Notes: a model not told the origin generated them from the sequence alone. A stretch of 64,000 bases of DNA from Pseudomonas fulva 12-X (GCF_000213805.1 NC_015556.1:2232001-2296000); one strand, 5' to 3'. Counted from the stretch's first letter, positions 8,604 to 19,742 are shown. Numbers and translations are program-made.

Positions 8604-9503
8604 ATGCTGGCCGAGTTGTTTGCTGTACTGGCGCCGGTGATCATCGTTTCCGGCATCGGCTATGCCTGGGCCCGTAGCGGCCAGCAATACCCCACCGAAT
8701 TCATCGCCCGCCTGGTGCTGACCATCGGCACGCCGAGCTTGGTGCTGGCGACCCTCAGTCGCGCCGATATCGACCCCGAAGCGTTTACTAGCATGGCCCT
8801 AGGGTGCGTACTGGTGACCCTATGCATGGGGCTGTTCGGCGCGCTGTTCAGTCGGCTGTTCCGCCAGCAGTGGAAGGTGTTGGTGCCGGCGTTCCTGTTT
8901 CCCAACACCGGCAACATGGGCCTGCCGATCAGCCTATATGCCTTCGGTGAGCATGGCCTGGCGCTGGCCGTGGCATTCTTCCTGACGCTGTCGATCATGC
9001 AGTTCAGTGTTGGCGTTGCGCTTTCCGGTAGCGCCACGTCCACCCGGCAGCTGCTGGGCAATCTGCTGCGCAACCCGATCATGATCAGCCTGGTGGTGGC
9101 CTTGCCGATGATCTTCTGGGATCTGCAATTGCCACGCTGGGTGGCCAATACTGTCGGTCTGTTGGGCGGCATGACCATTCCGCTGATGCTGCTGACCCTC
9201 GGCGTTTCCCTGGCCAGCATTCGCCTGCATCACCTGGGCTCCGGTTTGGTGCTGGGAGCGCTGCGTATCATGCTGGGGGCGGGTGTCGGCTGGGCAATCG
9301 GCGCGGTGATGGGGCTGGAGCCGCTGACTCACGCCGTGCTGGTGGTGCAGTCGGCGATGCCGGTGGCAGTGTTCAACTACCTGTTCGCGATACGCGCCAA
9401 CCGCTCGCCCGAACAGGTCGCGAGCCTGGTGATGTGCTCGACGCTTCTGGCCATTGCCTGGTTGCCGTTGATCTTGGCGTGGTGGATGCCGCGGGTCGGC
9501 TGA
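8604..9503 (+). CDS. AEC-family (auxin efflux carrier type) transporter
   Basis: A 299-residue integral membrane protein with about ten hydrophobic segments. The first (ELFAVLAPVIIVSGIGYAWA) and the FPNTGNMGLPISLYAFG motif, equivalent to the conserved N-terminal crossover of the family, identify an AEC permease. Bacterial members export or import small organic acids such as malate or malonate; the substrate here is unknown. A strong ribosome site (GGGGGAGG) precedes the ATG. It stands alone, converging on a tiny gene at its 3' end. Confidence 0.88.
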   Translation: MLAELFAVLAPVIIVSGIGYAWARSGQQYPTEFIARLVLTIGTPSLVLATLSRADIDPEAFTSMALGCVLVTLCMGLFGALFSRLFRQQWKVLVPAFLFPNTGNMGLPISLYAFGEHGLALAVAFFLTLSIMQFSVGVALSGSATSTRQLLGNLLRNPIMISLVVALPMIFWDLQLPRWVANTVGLLGGMTIPLMLLTLGVSLASIRLHHLGSGLVLGALRIMLGAGVGWAIGAVMGLEPLTHAVLVVQSAMPVAVFNYLFAIRANRSPEQVASLVMCSTLLAIAWLPLILAWWMPRVG

Positions 9504-9509
9504 TCGGCA

Positions 9510-9611
9510 TTAGCCGATCATGCGGCTCAGGTTGGGGAGAATCAGCAGGACGGCGGTAGCAAAGATAATCAGCCCCGCCTGACGGAATTTGGGTTTCTTG
9601 AACATGGCCAT
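9510..9611 (-). CDS. Small single-pass membrane protein, 33 aa
   Basis: A short frame reads MAMFKKPKFRQAGL and then a hydrophobic helix (IIFATAVLLILPNL), ending SRMIG. The basic N-terminus followed by one transmembrane helix suggests a small inner-membrane protein with its N-terminus in the cytoplasm. A purine-rich ribosome site (AAAGGTGA) precedes the first ATG; the second ATG (9605) is an alternative start. I believe similar 30-35-residue frames occur in other Pseudomonas genomes but cannot verify that here. No function is known to me. Confidence 0.55.
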   Translation of the reverse strand: MAMFKKPKFRQAGLIIFATAVLLILPNLSRMIG

Positions 9612-9873
9612 TCACCTTTTGTCATTGTTGTCATGTGGGCCGTGAAAGCCGCCTCGTCCCCAGTGCCCCGGCAAAACCCGATGGCCTATGTATTGACTGT
9701 AGAGCGGGCGACTCGATTTTTTAGATCGCTTTGTTGCTAAAAGGGCGTTTTATCCTGTTACAAGGATATGGAACGCTTTTCCACTTGCGTATAACCGTGG
9801 AGCCAGACGTTGTGCGTGCTGCAAAGGCTATTGCGCTGGGCCTGACCGTTCGTCGGGCTTACGCGAATCAACG
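9612..9873. other. Intergenic region
   Basis: The stretch between the small membrane protein gene and the terminator of the PepSY gene holds no frame with coding character. An AT-rich patch near 9710-9770 could be the promoter of the small gene. I see nothing else. Confidence 0.4.
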
Positions 9874-9896
9874 AAAAACCGGCCGCTAGGGCCGGT
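9874..9896 (-). terminator. Rho-independent terminator of PepSY gene
   Basis: A 7-bp stem (ACCGGCC/GGCCGGT, 9878-9896) is followed on the minus strand by a run of T residues, just downstream of the PepSY protein gene. Confidence 0.75.
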
Positions 9897-9913
9897 CCTT
9901 CCTGCGGGCTGGA

Positions 9914-10180
9914 TCAGTTGTCCAGCTGCTCACGGATAACTTTGCCGGTCTTACCGTCCACGCGGAACTCGTAAAGACGGTTGTCCTGCTTGGTGCCTTC
10001 ACCTTCCCAGTAGCCGGCATCGTCGGCCTCGATCTTGTGAATCTGGGTGTACCCGGCCTGCTTGGCGCTACTCAGCGCCTGCTCGATGCTGATCCAGTCG
10101 GCGCCCGGGCGGTCGGCCATGGCGGCGCCTGCGCTCAGGGCGGCAGCGGCGGTAAGGGCAGTCAGAGTCTTTTTGAGCAT
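9914..10180 (-). CDS. PepSY-domain periplasmic protein
   Basis: An 88-residue exported protein. The first 22 residues form a signal peptide ending in AGAAMA before DRPG. The mature part is a single PepSY domain with the typical SIEQALSSAKQAGY helix and a C-terminal YEFRVDGKTGKVIRE strand. PepSY domains inhibit peptidases or act as sensor or binding modules in the periplasm. An AAAGGAG ribosome site sits before the ATG. No two-component genes are adjacent, so its partner is unknown. Confidence 0.88.
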   Translation of the reverse strand: MLKKTLTALTAAAALSAGAAMADRPGADWISIEQALSSAKQAGYTQIHKIEADDAGYWEGEGTKQDNRLYEFRVDGKTGKVIREQLDN

Positions 10181-10260
10181 CGTGGAACTCCTTTACGCAA
10201 TAGGAATGTCGTACCTGCGCACAGGCACTGGTCGTTGGAGTTCCACGCTTCGCTTGGGGT

Positions 10261-10431
10261 TCAGGTAAAACTGCCCTGGTCTGGTGCGGCCGCTGGTGCT
10301 TCGCTCAGTGTCGGCACTGGTGGCGTCGGGTGCTGCATGCTGGCCGCCAACAGGGGCAGGGCGATTGCCAGGTAGAGTGCGATGGCGGCCAGGGCGCCAT
10401 TGCGCGCGTAGCGGATGGTTTGGCTGTGCAT
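10261..10431 (-). CDS. Possible small membrane protein, 56 aa
   Basis: A minus-strand frame starts MHSQTIRYARNG and continues into a hydrophobic helix (ALAAIALYLAIALPLLAAS), then a Pro-rich tail. This is the pattern of a small single-pass or exported protein. There is no clear ribosome site, so it could be chance. It lies just upstream of the PepSY gene in the same direction. Confidence 0.35.
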   Translation of the reverse strand: MHSQTIRYARNGALAAIALYLAIALPLLAASMQHPTPPVPTLSEAPAAAPDQGSFT

Positions 10432-10620
10432 GATGCAGTGCTCGTGAAGGGCCGTTGGGCCGATGCCGCAATCATCGGCGCGCCCGTGCTGGCGGAGAAG
10501 TGAATATGGCTTATGACGGCCATCGAAACGGCTGATGGTTCGGATAGCGGCATGCCTCTTGCCTTGATGCAGCAGCCAAGGCAGGCTTTGCCTGCTTCGT
10601 TTCTCTTTTCAGGTACCGCC

Positions 10621-11349
10621 ATGTCGCTGCAGATCTGCATTCTGGAAACCGACATCCTGCGTCCCGAGCTGGTCGACCAGTATCAGGGCTACGGCAAGAT
10701 GTTCGAACGTCTCTTCGCGGGCCAGGCCATCGCCGCCGAGTTCCATGTGTTCAACGTGATGCAGGGCGACTATCCGTCTGCCGATGCTCGCTTCGACGCG
10801 TATCTGGTCACCGGCAGCAAGGCCGATTCCTTCGCCACCGATCCCTGGATCGAAACGCTCAAGGCGTACCTGCTCGAGCGTTACCAGGCCGGCGACAAAT
10901 TGCTGGGCATCTGCTTCGGTCACCAGTTGCTGGCGCTGCTGCTCGGAGGCAAGGCCGAGAGGGCGAGTGCGGGCTGGGGCGTGGGCATCCATCATTATCA
11001 GCTCACCGAGCAGCCCGACTGGATGACGCCGAAACTGGATGAGCTGACGCTGTTGATCAGCCACCAGGACCAGGTCACCCGCCTGCCGGAAAACGCCACG
11101 TTGCTGGCCACCAGTCCGTTCTGCGCCCATGCGGCCTACCGCATCGGCGATCAGGTGCTGTGCTTCCAGGGCCACCCCGAATTCGTGCCCGAGTATTCCC
11201 GGGCATTGCTGGATATCCGCCAGCAGCACATCGGCGAACCCACTTACCGGGCGGCGGTCCAGACTCTGGATCAGGCACACCACGGGCGTACAGTCGGCGA
11301 GTGGATGCTGCGTTTCGTGGCCAACGGCAAGGCTGCGCAGCTGGCGTGA
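10621..11349 (+). CDS. Class I glutamine amidotransferase-like protein
   Basis: A 242-residue stand-alone class I glutamine amidotransferase resembling GMP synthase glutaminase domains. The nucleophile elbow GICFGHQLLALLLGG carries the Cys, and the His-x-Glu pair is visible in CFQGHPEFVPEY. Such stand-alone proteins include gamma-glutamyl peptidases that cut glutathione conjugates or gamma-glutamylated amines; which applies here cannot be told. The start at ATG 10621 is chosen because it begins the conserved core strand (SLQICILETD); the upstream in-frame extension lacks coding character. A bidirectional terminator follows. Confidence 0.85.
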   Translation: MSLQICILETDILRPELVDQYQGYGKMFERLFAGQAIAAEFHVFNVMQGDYPSADARFDAYLVTGSKADSFATDPWIETLKAYLLERYQAGDKLLGICFGHQLLALLLGGKAERASAGWGVGIHHYQLTEQPDWMTPKLDELTLLISHQDQVTRLPENATLLATSPFCAHAAYRIGDQVLCFQGHPEFVPEYSRALLDIRQQHIGEPTYRAAVQTLDQAHHGRTVGEWMLRFVANGKAAQLA

Positions 11350-11368
11350 GCGTTTTCTGATCACCCAC

Positions 11369-11397
11369 AAAAAAACGGCCCTCGCGGGCCGTTTTTC
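11369..11397. terminator. Bidirectional rho-independent terminator
   Basis: A 7-bp stem (ACGGCCC/GGGCCGT) is flanked by a long A run on the left and a T run on the right, between the converging amidotransferase and mqo genes. Confidence 0.9.
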
Positions 11398-11439
11398 GTT
11401 TCAGCGCGGCGCCTCGGGTGGAGACGCCTTCTGCCAGCT

Positions 11440-13050
11440 TTACAGCGCAGCAGCTTCTGCCTGCTGCGCGTCTTCGGCTTGCGCCTCCGGCTTGACCTCG
11501 ACGAACTTCAACTGCAGACGCTCGCTGCTCCAGGCGCGGGTCTGGTTGGTCAGTTCCAGGTTGTTGTTCAGGTTCTGGCCGTAGGAGGGGATGATCTCCT
11601 TCAGCTTGGCCTGCCACTCGGGCGACTTGATCTTGTCCTTGAAGGTACGCTCCATCAGGTGAAGCATGATCGGCGCGGCGGTGGAAGCACCTGGCGATGC
11701 GCCCAGCAGCGCGGCGATGGAGCCGTCTTCGGAGCTGACCACTTCGGTGCCGAACTGCAGGATGCCGCCTTTCTCCGCATCCTTCTTGATGATCTGCACG
11801 CGCTGGCCGGCCTGCAGCATTTCCCAGTCTTCGTCACGGGCCATCGGGAAGTACTCGCGCAGCGAATCCATGCGGTCTTCCTGGCTGAGCATCAGCTGGC
11901 CGATCAGGTAGGTGCTCAGGGAGAAGTTGTCAATGCCCGCATTGACCATCGGCGAGATGTTGTGGGTGGTCATGGTGCCGAACATGTCGAGCAGCGAACC
12001 GTTCTTCAGGAACTTGGTGGAGAAGGTGGCGAACGGGCCGAACAGTAGTGCCTTCTTGCCATCGATCACGCGGGTATCCAGGTGCGGAACCGACATGGGT
12101 GGCGAGCCGACCGAAGCCATGCCGTAGACCTTGGCCTGGTGCTGCTGGACGATGTCCTGGTTGCGAGTGACCAGCCAGGAGCCGCCAACCGGGAAACCGG
12201 CATAGCCTTCGGCTTCCGGAATACCGGATTTCTGCAGCAGCTTGAGGGCGCCGCCACCGGCACCGATGAATACGAACTTGGCGTTGACGGTGCTCAGCTT
12301 CTCGCCGTTGGCCAGATCCGCCACCACGACGTTCCAGGTGCCATCGTCGGCGCGCTTGATGTCGCGCACTTCATGTTGCACGTGAACGTTGAAGACGTCC
12401 TTTTTCTGCGACAGGTTGTTCAGCAGCTGATTGGTGATCTCGCCGAAGTTGACGTCGGTGCCGATCTCCATGCGCGTGGCAGCGATCTTCTCGCCCGGCT
12501 CGCGGCCTTCCATCACCAGCGGTACCCACTGCTTGATCTGCTCGGGATCCTCGGAGAACTCCATACCGCGGAACAGCGAGCTGTGCTGCAGCGCTTCATA
12601 GCGCTTCTTGAGGAACGCGGTGTTCTTGTCGCCCCACACGAAGCTCATGTGCGGCACGTTGTTGATGAAGGATTTCGGGTCTTTCAGAACGCCTTGCTCG
12701 ACCTGGTAGGCCCAGAACTGCTTGGAGATTTCAAAGGACTCGTTGATCGTCACCGCCTTGCTGATGTCGATGCTGCCGTCTTCTTTTTCCGGGGTGTAGT
12801 TCAGCTCGGCGAGCGCCGAGTGACCGGTGCCGGCGTTGTTCCAGGCATTGGAGCTCTCGCTGGCGACGGCAGGCAGACGCTCGTACAGATCGATCTTCCA
12901 GCTTGGCTCCAGCTCATTGAGGTAGGTGCCCAGGCTCGCACTCATGATGCCCCCGCCGATCAGCAGGACGTCCACGGATTTTTCCGGTTCGGGCTGCTTG
13001 GCGCAGCCGAGCGCGCTCAAGCACAGGAAGGACAGCAGGAGTTTTTTCAT
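11440..13050 (-). CDS. mqo: Malate:quinone oxidoreductase with lipoprotein-type N-terminus
   Basis: Mqo oxidises malate to oxaloacetate with FAD and passes electrons to quinone, replacing or assisting malate dehydrogenase in the citric acid cycle. The FAD-binding motif [13 protein letters not shown] and the family signature [23 protein letters not shown] are present, and the length (536 residues) is normal. Unusually, the N-terminus reads [19 protein letters not shown], which has the form of a lipoprotein signal peptide with an LGC lipobox. That would place the enzyme outside the cytoplasm, unlike the usual peripheral inner-face Mqo. The C-terminus is Ala/Glu/Gln-rich. Terminators lie on both sides. 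Confidence 0.92.
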   Translation of the reverse strand: MKKLLLSFLCLSALGCAKQPEPEKSVDVLLIGGGIMSASLGTYLNELEPSWKIDLYERLPAVASESSNAWNNAGTGHSALAELNYTPEKEDGSIDISKAVTINESFEISKQFWAYQVEQGVLKDPKSFINNVPHMSFVWGDKNTAFLKKRYEALQHSSLFRGMEFSEDPEQIKQWVPLVMEGREPGEKIAATRMEIGTDVNFGEITNQLLNNLSQKKDVFNVHVQHEVRDIKRADDGTWNVVVADLANGEKLSTVNAKFVFIGAGGGALKLLQKSGIPEAEGYAGFPVGGSWLVTRNQDIVQQHQAKVYGMASVGSPPMSVPHLDTRVIDGKKALLFGPFATFSTKFLKNGSLLDMFGTMTTHNISPMVNAGIDNFSLSTYLIGQLMLSQEDRMDSLREYFPMARDEDWEMLQAGQRVQIIKKDAEKGGILQFGTEVVSSEDGSIAALLGASPGASTAAPIMLHLMERTFKDKIKSPEWQAKLKEIIPSYGQNLNNNLELTNQTRAWSSERLQLKFVEVKPEAQAEDAQQAEAAAL

Positions 13051-13306
13051 TTAGACAAACCATTTCAGTGATGTGATTGCATGGCGGCAAGGCTGACAGT
13101 GGCTCGCGTGCGGTAAGCAGGCGGTCACGTTCGCGGCTCGCGCCAGGTTTCGTTCTGCGAAACCGACCAGGCCCGGTGATTTTTTGAAACGCCGGGTATT
13201 TACCTTCAGCTGCGCGCTTTCGTCGCAGGCCGCCTCGAAGGGCAAGATCCATGCCTGAATAACTATTAGTCAGCTAATTAGTAGCCTGCGCTTATTGTGC
13301 TGCGAT

Positions 13307-13348
13307 AAAAAAGCGGCTCGGCTGGCGAGTTTTCGCCGTCGAGCCGCT
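13307..13348 (-). terminator. Rho-independent terminator
   Basis: A 9-bp stem (AGCGGCTCG/CGAGCCGCT) is followed on the minus strand by T residues. It serves the small exported-protein gene ending at 13381. The region 13051-13306 between it and mqo holds an AT-rich stretch around 13260-13300, probably the mqo promoter. Confidence 0.75.
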
Positions 13349-13380
13349 GGGAGACGCGGCGGATGTGGCGGATTCTCGCC

Positions 13381-13776
13381 TTATTGAGTCACCGCGCCGC
13401 CGACACCCTGGCTGCCGCCGCCGGTTCCTGGTGTGGCCGGCGCCGTGGAGCCGCCACCTGTATTAGGCGCGGTCTGATTACCGTTGGCTGGCGCGGTTGT
13501 GGAAGGCTGGCGCTCGGTGCCGGTGCCGGTGCCGTTCTGCCGGGCAGGGGAGTTGAGTGTGCTACGCGGCGTCTGTTGTTGCTGTTGCTGCATTGGATCG
13601 GTGGTCGACTGACCGCTGCCGTTCACGTCAGTTGGCGGTGCGCCGGTGCGTTCCTGGACCATCTCGTCGCCGATTCTGTCGCGTTGCTGCTGCAGGGTCA
13701 GGCCATCGTCATCCGCCTGCGCAGCTGCGCTGAACAGGGCGGCGAACAGTAGTGTCGGGCCTATGAGTGTGCGCAT
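13381..13776 (-). CDS. Hypothetical exported protein, low complexity
   Basis: A 131-residue protein with a signal peptide (cleavage likely after SAAAQA) followed by a short acidic segment DDDGLTLQQQRDRIGDEMV. The rest is low-complexity, rich in Gln, Thr, Gly, Pro and Asn, with a run of seven Gln. This is typical of an unstructured periplasmic or cell-surface protein. I do not recognise a family. It has its own terminator and is monocistronic. Confidence 0.6.
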   Translation of the reverse strand: MRTLIGPTLLFAALFSAAAQADDDGLTLQQQRDRIGDEMVQERTGAPPTDVNGSGQSTTDPMQQQQQQTPRSTLNSPARQNGTGTGTERQPSTTAPANGNQTAPNTGGGSTAPATPGTGGGSQGVGGAVTQ

Positions 13777-14039
13777 GTCGGTCTCCTGATCGTGGGCATG
13801 TGATCAGGTGACTGCCCCGGTTCCGGCAATGTTCAGGGAATCTTCCAGAGGGCCTGATGGCAAGGCTCGCTGGCTCAGCGGCGAAAATCGACGAAGGCGT
13901 CTACCCTGATAGCAGCTCGGCAGCCGCAGGCTCTGCCACGCCGGTTGACGGCGATTCAAAGGCGCGCGGCTGCCGACATTGCCACCGGCCTGTCTCTGGC
14001 CTCAGCAGTCAGGTCCCCACAATAAAAGAGGTCGCTCAC

Positions 14040-15560
<1,521 letters not shown>

Positions 15561-15642
15561 CAGCTGTTCACCTTTGCGTATCAGGGAGCCGTTGTTTCCG
15601 GGAAGTATGGGGATGAGGCGTAAGCGGTCTTTCAGCGGTCAA

Positions 15643-15693
15643 TTGTGGGAGCGGGCCACGCCCGCGATTCGCGCGCATGGCGCGCTCCCACAA
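15643..15693. repeat. REP-like palindromic element
   Basis: Perfect 11-bp inverted ends (TTGTGGGAGCG and CGCTCCCACAA) enclose the GGGCCACGCCCGCG core typical of Pseudomonas REP sequences. A second, outer pair of arms (GCGTAAGCGG near 15618 and CCGCTTACGC near 15708) extends the palindrome. It sits between aldehyde dehydrogenase and LysR genes. Confidence 0.75.
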
Positions 15694-15767
15694 GCGCCGA
15701 TCACCGGCCGCTTACGCTCCTTGGCGTCCACAGCGCACTGACATGAACAGATCCACGGCTTTTCGAG

Positions 15768-15797
15768 AAACGCGGCTTCGGCCGCGTTTTCTTTTTC
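15768..15797 (+). terminator. Rho-independent terminator
   Basis: A 9-bp stem (AAACGCGGC/GCCGCGTTT) with a TTCG loop is followed by a T-rich tail. It lies between the converging aldehyde dehydrogenase and LysR genes. Confidence 0.8.
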
Positions 15798-16762
15798 TAA
15801 TTGCTGGCGCCCCGTTGCAAGGCGCCCTGCAGTGGCAGGTCCCAGGGCGGCGTGGGGCCGAAGCGGTTCTTGAGAAACTCCAGCAGCAGACGGCTGCGCG
15901 AATCGGTATCGCGCTCAAGGCGCAGTGCGTAGATGCCGCTTGGCTCGGGCGCCGGCAGGCCGTTATCGCAGAACAGCGCCACCAGCTCGCCACGCACCAG
16001 GTATTCGCTGACCAGCCAGGTCGGCAGATGTGCCACGCCCAGGCCCGCCAGCACGCTGAATACAAGGGTTTCGGCATTGTTGGCGGTCATGCGCAGGCGG
16101 CGAGGGCGGTAGACTGCCAGCTTGCCCTGATTCTCGAAGCGCCAGGCGTAGGCGGGCGCCAGGCCGTCCCAGTCCAGACCATCGTGTTCCAGCAACTCGG
16201 CGGGCGTGCGCGGCACGCCACGGCGCTCCAGGTAGGCCGGGCTGGCACACACCACGCGCACCATCGGCGACAGCGGCGTCGCCACCAGGCGGGTATCGGC
16301 CAGCGGGCCGATGCGCAGCACCAGATCGACTTCGCCAAGATGAGCGCCATGCAGGTCGATAAAGCTGTCGATCAGCCTTAGCTGCACGTCCAGCCCCGGG
16401 TAGGCGGTAAGAAAGTCAGCAATCGCCGGTGCCAGGTGGCGCCGGCCGAAGGGCGCCGGCGAGTCGATGCGGATCAGCCCCTCCGGCGCGCTGCTCAGCG
16501 ACACTGCCTCGGCGCGGGCCAGGTGCAGTTCGGCGAGAATCCGCCGTGCCCGCTCGGCGAATGCCAGCCCGGCTGGTGTGGCGCGTACCGCATGGGTACT
16601 GCGGCTGAACAGGGCGCAGTCCAGCGAGCGCTCCAGAGCGTCGATGCGCCGTGATACGGCAGACGGAGTGAGCGGATGCAGCCGGGCAGCCGCGGAGAAG
16701 CTGCCGCTTTCCAGTACATCGAGAAACAGGCCGAGCTGGTCGGTCAAGGCATCGGGATTCAT
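15797..16762 (-). CDS. LysR-family transcriptional regulator
   Basis: A 321-residue LysR regulator. The N-terminal winged helix-turn-helix is clear (FLDVLESGSFSAAARLHPLTPSAVSRRI, residues 12-39), followed by a substrate-binding domain from about residue 90. The start at ATG 16762 fits the family length; the longer open frame upstream is not needed. It is divergent from the TSUP permease gene, 106 bp away, and so is likely to regulate that gene or itself. The inducer is unknown. Confidence 0.9.
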   Translation of the reverse strand: MNPDALTDQLGLFLDVLESGSFSAAARLHPLTPSAVSRRIDALERSLDCALFSRSTHAVRATPAGLAFAERARRILAELHLARAEAVSLSSAPEGLIRIDSPAPFGRRHLAPAIADFLTAYPGLDVQLRLIDSFIDLHGAHLGEVDLVLRIGPLADTRLVATPLSPMVRVVCASPAYLERRGVPRTPAELLEHDGLDWDGLAPAYAWRFENQGKLAVYRPRRLRMTANNAETLVFSVLAGLGVAHLPTWLVSEYLVRGELVALFCDNGLPAPEPSGIYALRLERDTDSRSRLLLEFLKNRFGPTPPWDLPLQGALQRGASN

Positions 16763-16868
16763 AAATGGCTCGCTATGCGTTTTTCGCACAGCCATTATGC
16801 CGGGCTGTGCGTTACCCATCCAGGCAGCTGCAGGTAGCATGCGCTCACCTTGTTTGACGAGATGAATC

Positions 16869-17624
16869 ATGGATCTGCTCGCGTTTGCCTTGAATATCCT
16901 GCTCGGTCTGGCGCTCGGCACCCTTGGCGGGCTATTCGGCATCGGTGGCGGCCTGATCGCGATTCCGGCGCTGGGCGTGCTGTTCGGTCTCGATCAGCAA
17001 CTTGCCCAGGGCACGGCGCTGGTCATGGTGGTGCCCAACGTGCTGTTGGCGCTATGGCGCTATCACCAGCGCAACCGTATCGACGTGCGCCATGCCCTGG
17101 CCCTGGCGTTGAGCAGCTTCGTGTTCGCGCTATTCGGGGCGAGCTGGGCGGTCAATCTCGACCCCGAGTCGATGCGCCTGGCGTTCGTGGCGTTCCTGGT
17201 CGCGCTGGCCTTCTACAACCTGCTGCGCATGGTTCTACGCCCGCCAGCTGCCTCGGGGCAATTGCGCCATCCCTGGCCTTGGCTGACCGTGCTGGGCAGC
17301 GGCTCGGGCCTTCTGGGCGGTCTGTTCGGCGTCGGCGGCGCGGTGATCGCCACGCCGATTCTGACCAGCGTGTTCGGCACCTCCCAGGTGGTCGCCCAGG
17401 GCCTGTCGCTGGCGCTGGCGGCGCCCAGTACCGGGGTGACGCTGGCTACCTATGCGCTGCATGACCACGTGCAATGGGCGCTGGCCATTCCGCTGGCCAT
17501 CGGCGGGTTGCTCAGCATCAGCTGGGGCGTACGCCTGGCTCACGCCTTGCCCGAGCGTATGCTGCGCGTGCTGTTCACGGCCTTCCTGCTGATCTGCGCG
17601 CTGATGCTCGGATTGAAGACCTGA
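16869..17624 (+). CDS. TSUP-family (TauE/SafE) permease
   Basis: A 251-residue membrane protein with eight hydrophobic segments arranged as two similar halves. The paired glycine-rich signatures [16 protein letters not shown] (first half) and [16 protein letters not shown] (second half) identify the sulfite/organosulfonate exporter family TSUP. Its likely regulator is the divergent LysR gene. Substrates of this family include sulfite, sulfoacetate and other small anions; none can be assigned. Confidence 0.9.
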   Translation: MDLLAFALNILLGLALGTLGGLFGIGGGLIAIPALGVLFGLDQQLAQGTALVMVVPNVLLALWRYHQRNRIDVRHALALALSSFVFALFGASWAVNLDPESMRLAFVAFLVALAFYNLLRMVLRPPAASGQLRHPWPWLTVLGSGSGLLGGLFGVGGAVIATPILTSVFGTSQVVAQGLSLALAAPSTGVTLATYALHDHVQWALAIPLAIGGLLSISWGVRLAHALPERMLRVLFTAFLLICALMLGLKT

Positions 17625-17712
17625 CACCCGACGAGTCTCGTCAGGGCCGCCGCCCATCGCGGCGGCATTGCGCTACAATGCGCGCCGAATTTGGCCCGCT
17701 CGAGAATTGCCC

Positions 17713-18411
17713 ATGTCCGTTTGTCAGACACCCATCATCGTCGCCCTGGATTTTCCGACCCGTGAGGCGGCCCTTGCGCTGGCCGATCAGCTCGATCCGA
17801 AACTGTGCCGGGTCAAGGTGGGCAAGGAGCTGTTCACCAGCTGCGCGTCGGACATCGTCACCACCCTGCGTGACCGCGGCTTCGAGGTGTTTCTCGATCT
17901 GAAATTCCACGACATCCCCAACACCACCGCCATGGCCGTCAAGGCCGCCGCGGAGATGGGCGTGTGGATGGTCAACGTGCACTGCTCTGGCGGCCTGCGC
18001 ATGATGAGTGCCTGCCGTGAAGTGCTGGACGCCTTCAATGGTCCGGTGCCGCTGCTGATCGGTGTGACCGTGCTGACCAGCATGGAGCGCGAGGACCTGG
18101 CCGGTATCGGCCTGGATATCGAGCCTCAGGAGCAGGTGTTGCGCCTGGCCGCCTTGGCGCAGAAAGCCGGCATGGACGGCCTGGTCTGCTCGGCCCTCGA
18201 AGCACCGGCCCTCAAGGCCGCTCAGCCCGGCTTGCAGCTGGTCACGCCCGGCATTCGCCCGGCCGGCAGCGCCCAGGACGATCAGCGCCGCATTCTCACT
18301 CCGCGTCAGGCGCTTGATGCCGGCTCCGACTACCTGGTGATTGGCCGGCCGATCAGCCAGGCTGCCGATCCCGCCGCCGCGCTGGCCAAGCTGGTCGCAG
18401 AGCTGGGCTGA
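17713..18411 (+). CDS. pyrF: Orotidine-5'-phosphate decarboxylase
   Basis: PyrF decarboxylates OMP to UMP, the last step of de novo pyrimidine synthesis. The protein has 232 residues, normal for the family, and carries the catalytic charged network in [13 protein letters not shown] (Asp-x-Lys-x-x-Asp). The C-terminal phosphate-binding VIGRPISQA is also present. An in-frame upstream extension exists but ATG 17713 begins the conserved core. A TACAAT -10-like box lies at about 17675. Confidence 0.95.
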   Translation: MSVCQTPIIVALDFPTREAALALADQLDPKLCRVKVGKELFTSCASDIVTTLRDRGFEVFLDLKFHDIPNTTAMAVKAAAEMGVWMVNVHCSGGLRMMSACREVLDAFNGPVPLLIGVTVLTSMEREDLAGIGLDIEPQEQVLRLAALAQKAGMDGLVCSALEAPALKAAQPGLQLVTPGIRPAGSAQDDQRRILTPRQALDAGSDYLVIGRPISQAADPAAALAKLVAELG

Positions 18412-18475
18412 TCAGTCCCTCATTTCCCGTGCGGCAGCCGTGCTGCCGTACCCGATGCATCGCAGGTAACGCCCC

Positions 18476-19303
18476 ATGAACTCCGTGGAACATTCGCCGC
18501 TGGGCAAGAGCAGCGAGTACATCGCCACTTATTCGCCCGAATTGCTGTTTCCCATACCTCGCGCCACCAAATGGGCCGAGCTGGGCCTAAGCGCCGAGAC
18601 GCTGCCGTACCGTGGCGTGGACTACTGGAACTGCTTCGAGCTGTCCTGGTTGCTGCCGTCCGGCAAGCCGATGGTCGCCATCGGCGAGTTCGCAATTCCT
18701 GCCGATTCGCCGAATATCATCGAGTCCAAGTCCTTCAAGCTGTATCTCAACTCGCTGAACCAGTCGGTGTTCGTCAGCGTGGCGCAGTTGGTCGCGGTGC
18801 TGGAGAAGGACCTGTCGGCCACTGCCGGCAAGCCGGTCGCCGTGCGTGTACGTAGCCTGGAAGAGGCTGCGCGGGAAGGACTGAGCGTGTTGCCGGGCAT
18901 CTGCATCGATGAGCTGGATGTGAGCATCAGCAACTACGCCGCGCCGCAACCGGAGCTGCTGCGTTGTGATCCGGCCCGCGTCGTTGAACAGAGTCTGCAT
19001 AGCCATCTACTCAAATCCAACTGCCCGGTTACCGGCCAGCCGGACTGGGGCAGTGTGGTGGTCGAGTACCGTGGCGCAGAACTGGATCCAGCGAGCCTTT
19101 TGGCTTATCTGGTGAGCTTCCGCCAGCATGCGGATTTCCACGAACAGTGCGTGGAGCGCATCTTTCTGGACTTGCAGAAGCTGCTGCAGCCGGAGTACCT
19201 GACGGTGTACGCGCGCTATGTACGCCGCGGCGGCCTGGATATCAACCCGTACCGCACGACGCTGGCGGCGCTGCCGGACAATCGGCGTCTGGTCCGGCAA
19301 TAA
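18476..19303 (+). CDS. queF: NADPH-dependent 7-cyano-7-deazaguanine reductase (QueF, long form)
   Basis: QueF reduces preQ0 to preQ1 in queuosine tRNA modification. The 275-residue length is that of the two-domain (YqcD-like) form. The catalytic Cys lies in [13 protein letters not shown] and the downstream Asp nearby is present; the QueF motif [11 protein letters not shown] (substrate/NADPH region) is seen in the N-terminal half. The gene follows pyrF by 64 bp and ends at a strong terminator. Confidence 0.95.
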   Translation: MNSVEHSPLGKSSEYIATYSPELLFPIPRATKWAELGLSAETLPYRGVDYWNCFELSWLLPSGKPMVAIGEFAIPADSPNIIESKSFKLYLNSLNQSVFVSVAQLVAVLEKDLSATAGKPVAVRVRSLEEAAREGLSVLPGICIDELDVSISNYAAPQPELLRCDPARVVEQSLHSHLLKSNCPVTGQPDWGSVVVEYRGAELDPASLLAYLVSFRQHADFHEQCVERIFLDLQKLLQPEYLTVYARYVRRGGLDINPYRTTLAALPDNRRLVRQ

Positions 19304-19331
19304 GCGCTACCTACCGGACCGTCAGGGCACA

Positions 19332-19360
19332 AAAAAACCAGCCATTTTGGCTGGTTTTTT
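19332..19360. terminator. Bidirectional rho-independent terminator
   Basis: A long perfect stem (AACCAGCCA/TGGCTGGTT, plus A/T pairs) with a short T loop lies between queF and the converging DUF4404 gene. Confidence 0.92.
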
Positions 19361-19377
19361 CGTTTCCGGCGCCGGGT

Positions 19378-19644
19378 TCAGATCCCGATATTGGCCAAGG
19401 TCTGCATGATGTTGCGCAGGCTGCCGGCAAGCGTCGGGTGGCTGACTTCGAAGCGCTCCACCGCCAGGTTGACGCCGTCGATCAGCGAGGCGTCGGGGGT
19501 GGTCACCGGTTGTGCAGCAAGCTGCAACTCAATGTCGCGGGCGAGCAGTTCCAGCGATTCGCGGTCTTCCTCATTTTCCGGCGGATGTTCGACCAGTTGC
19601 TTGCGCAGCTCTTCCAGTTGCTGCTGCAGATGGTTCGCAGGCAT
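19378..19644 (-). CDS. DUF4404 family protein
   Basis: An 88-residue helical protein of the DUF4404 family, recognisable from QQQLEELRKQLVEHPP at the N-terminus, the central coiled-coil-like ESLELLARDIELQL, and the C-terminal HPTLAGSLRNIMQTLANIGI. The function is unknown. In Pseudomonas it conventionally lies between queF and a HAD-like gene, as here. A GGGAGAGTC ribosome site precedes the ATG. Confidence 0.85.
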   Translation of the reverse strand: MPANHLQQQLEELRKQLVEHPPENEEDRESLELLARDIELQLAAQPVTTPDASLIDGVNLAVERFEVSHPTLAGSLRNIMQTLANIGI

Positions 19645-19742
19645 GGGACTCTCCCTTTCTTGATAGGCAGAACAATTGACCGTACGGCGCGACGAAAGGT
19701 CAGTACTTCGTATTCAGCCTAGCTCAATGGAAAGGCGCTGGC

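Noticed and set aside
12082..13071. Plus-strand open frame of about 330 codons over mqo
   Set aside because: Antisense to an intact, well-supported mqo; composition is of a shadow frame.
13857..14039. N-terminal extension of the aldehyde dehydrogenase
   Set aside because: Open in frame, but has no similarity to the family and the ribosome site is at the ATG 14040 start.
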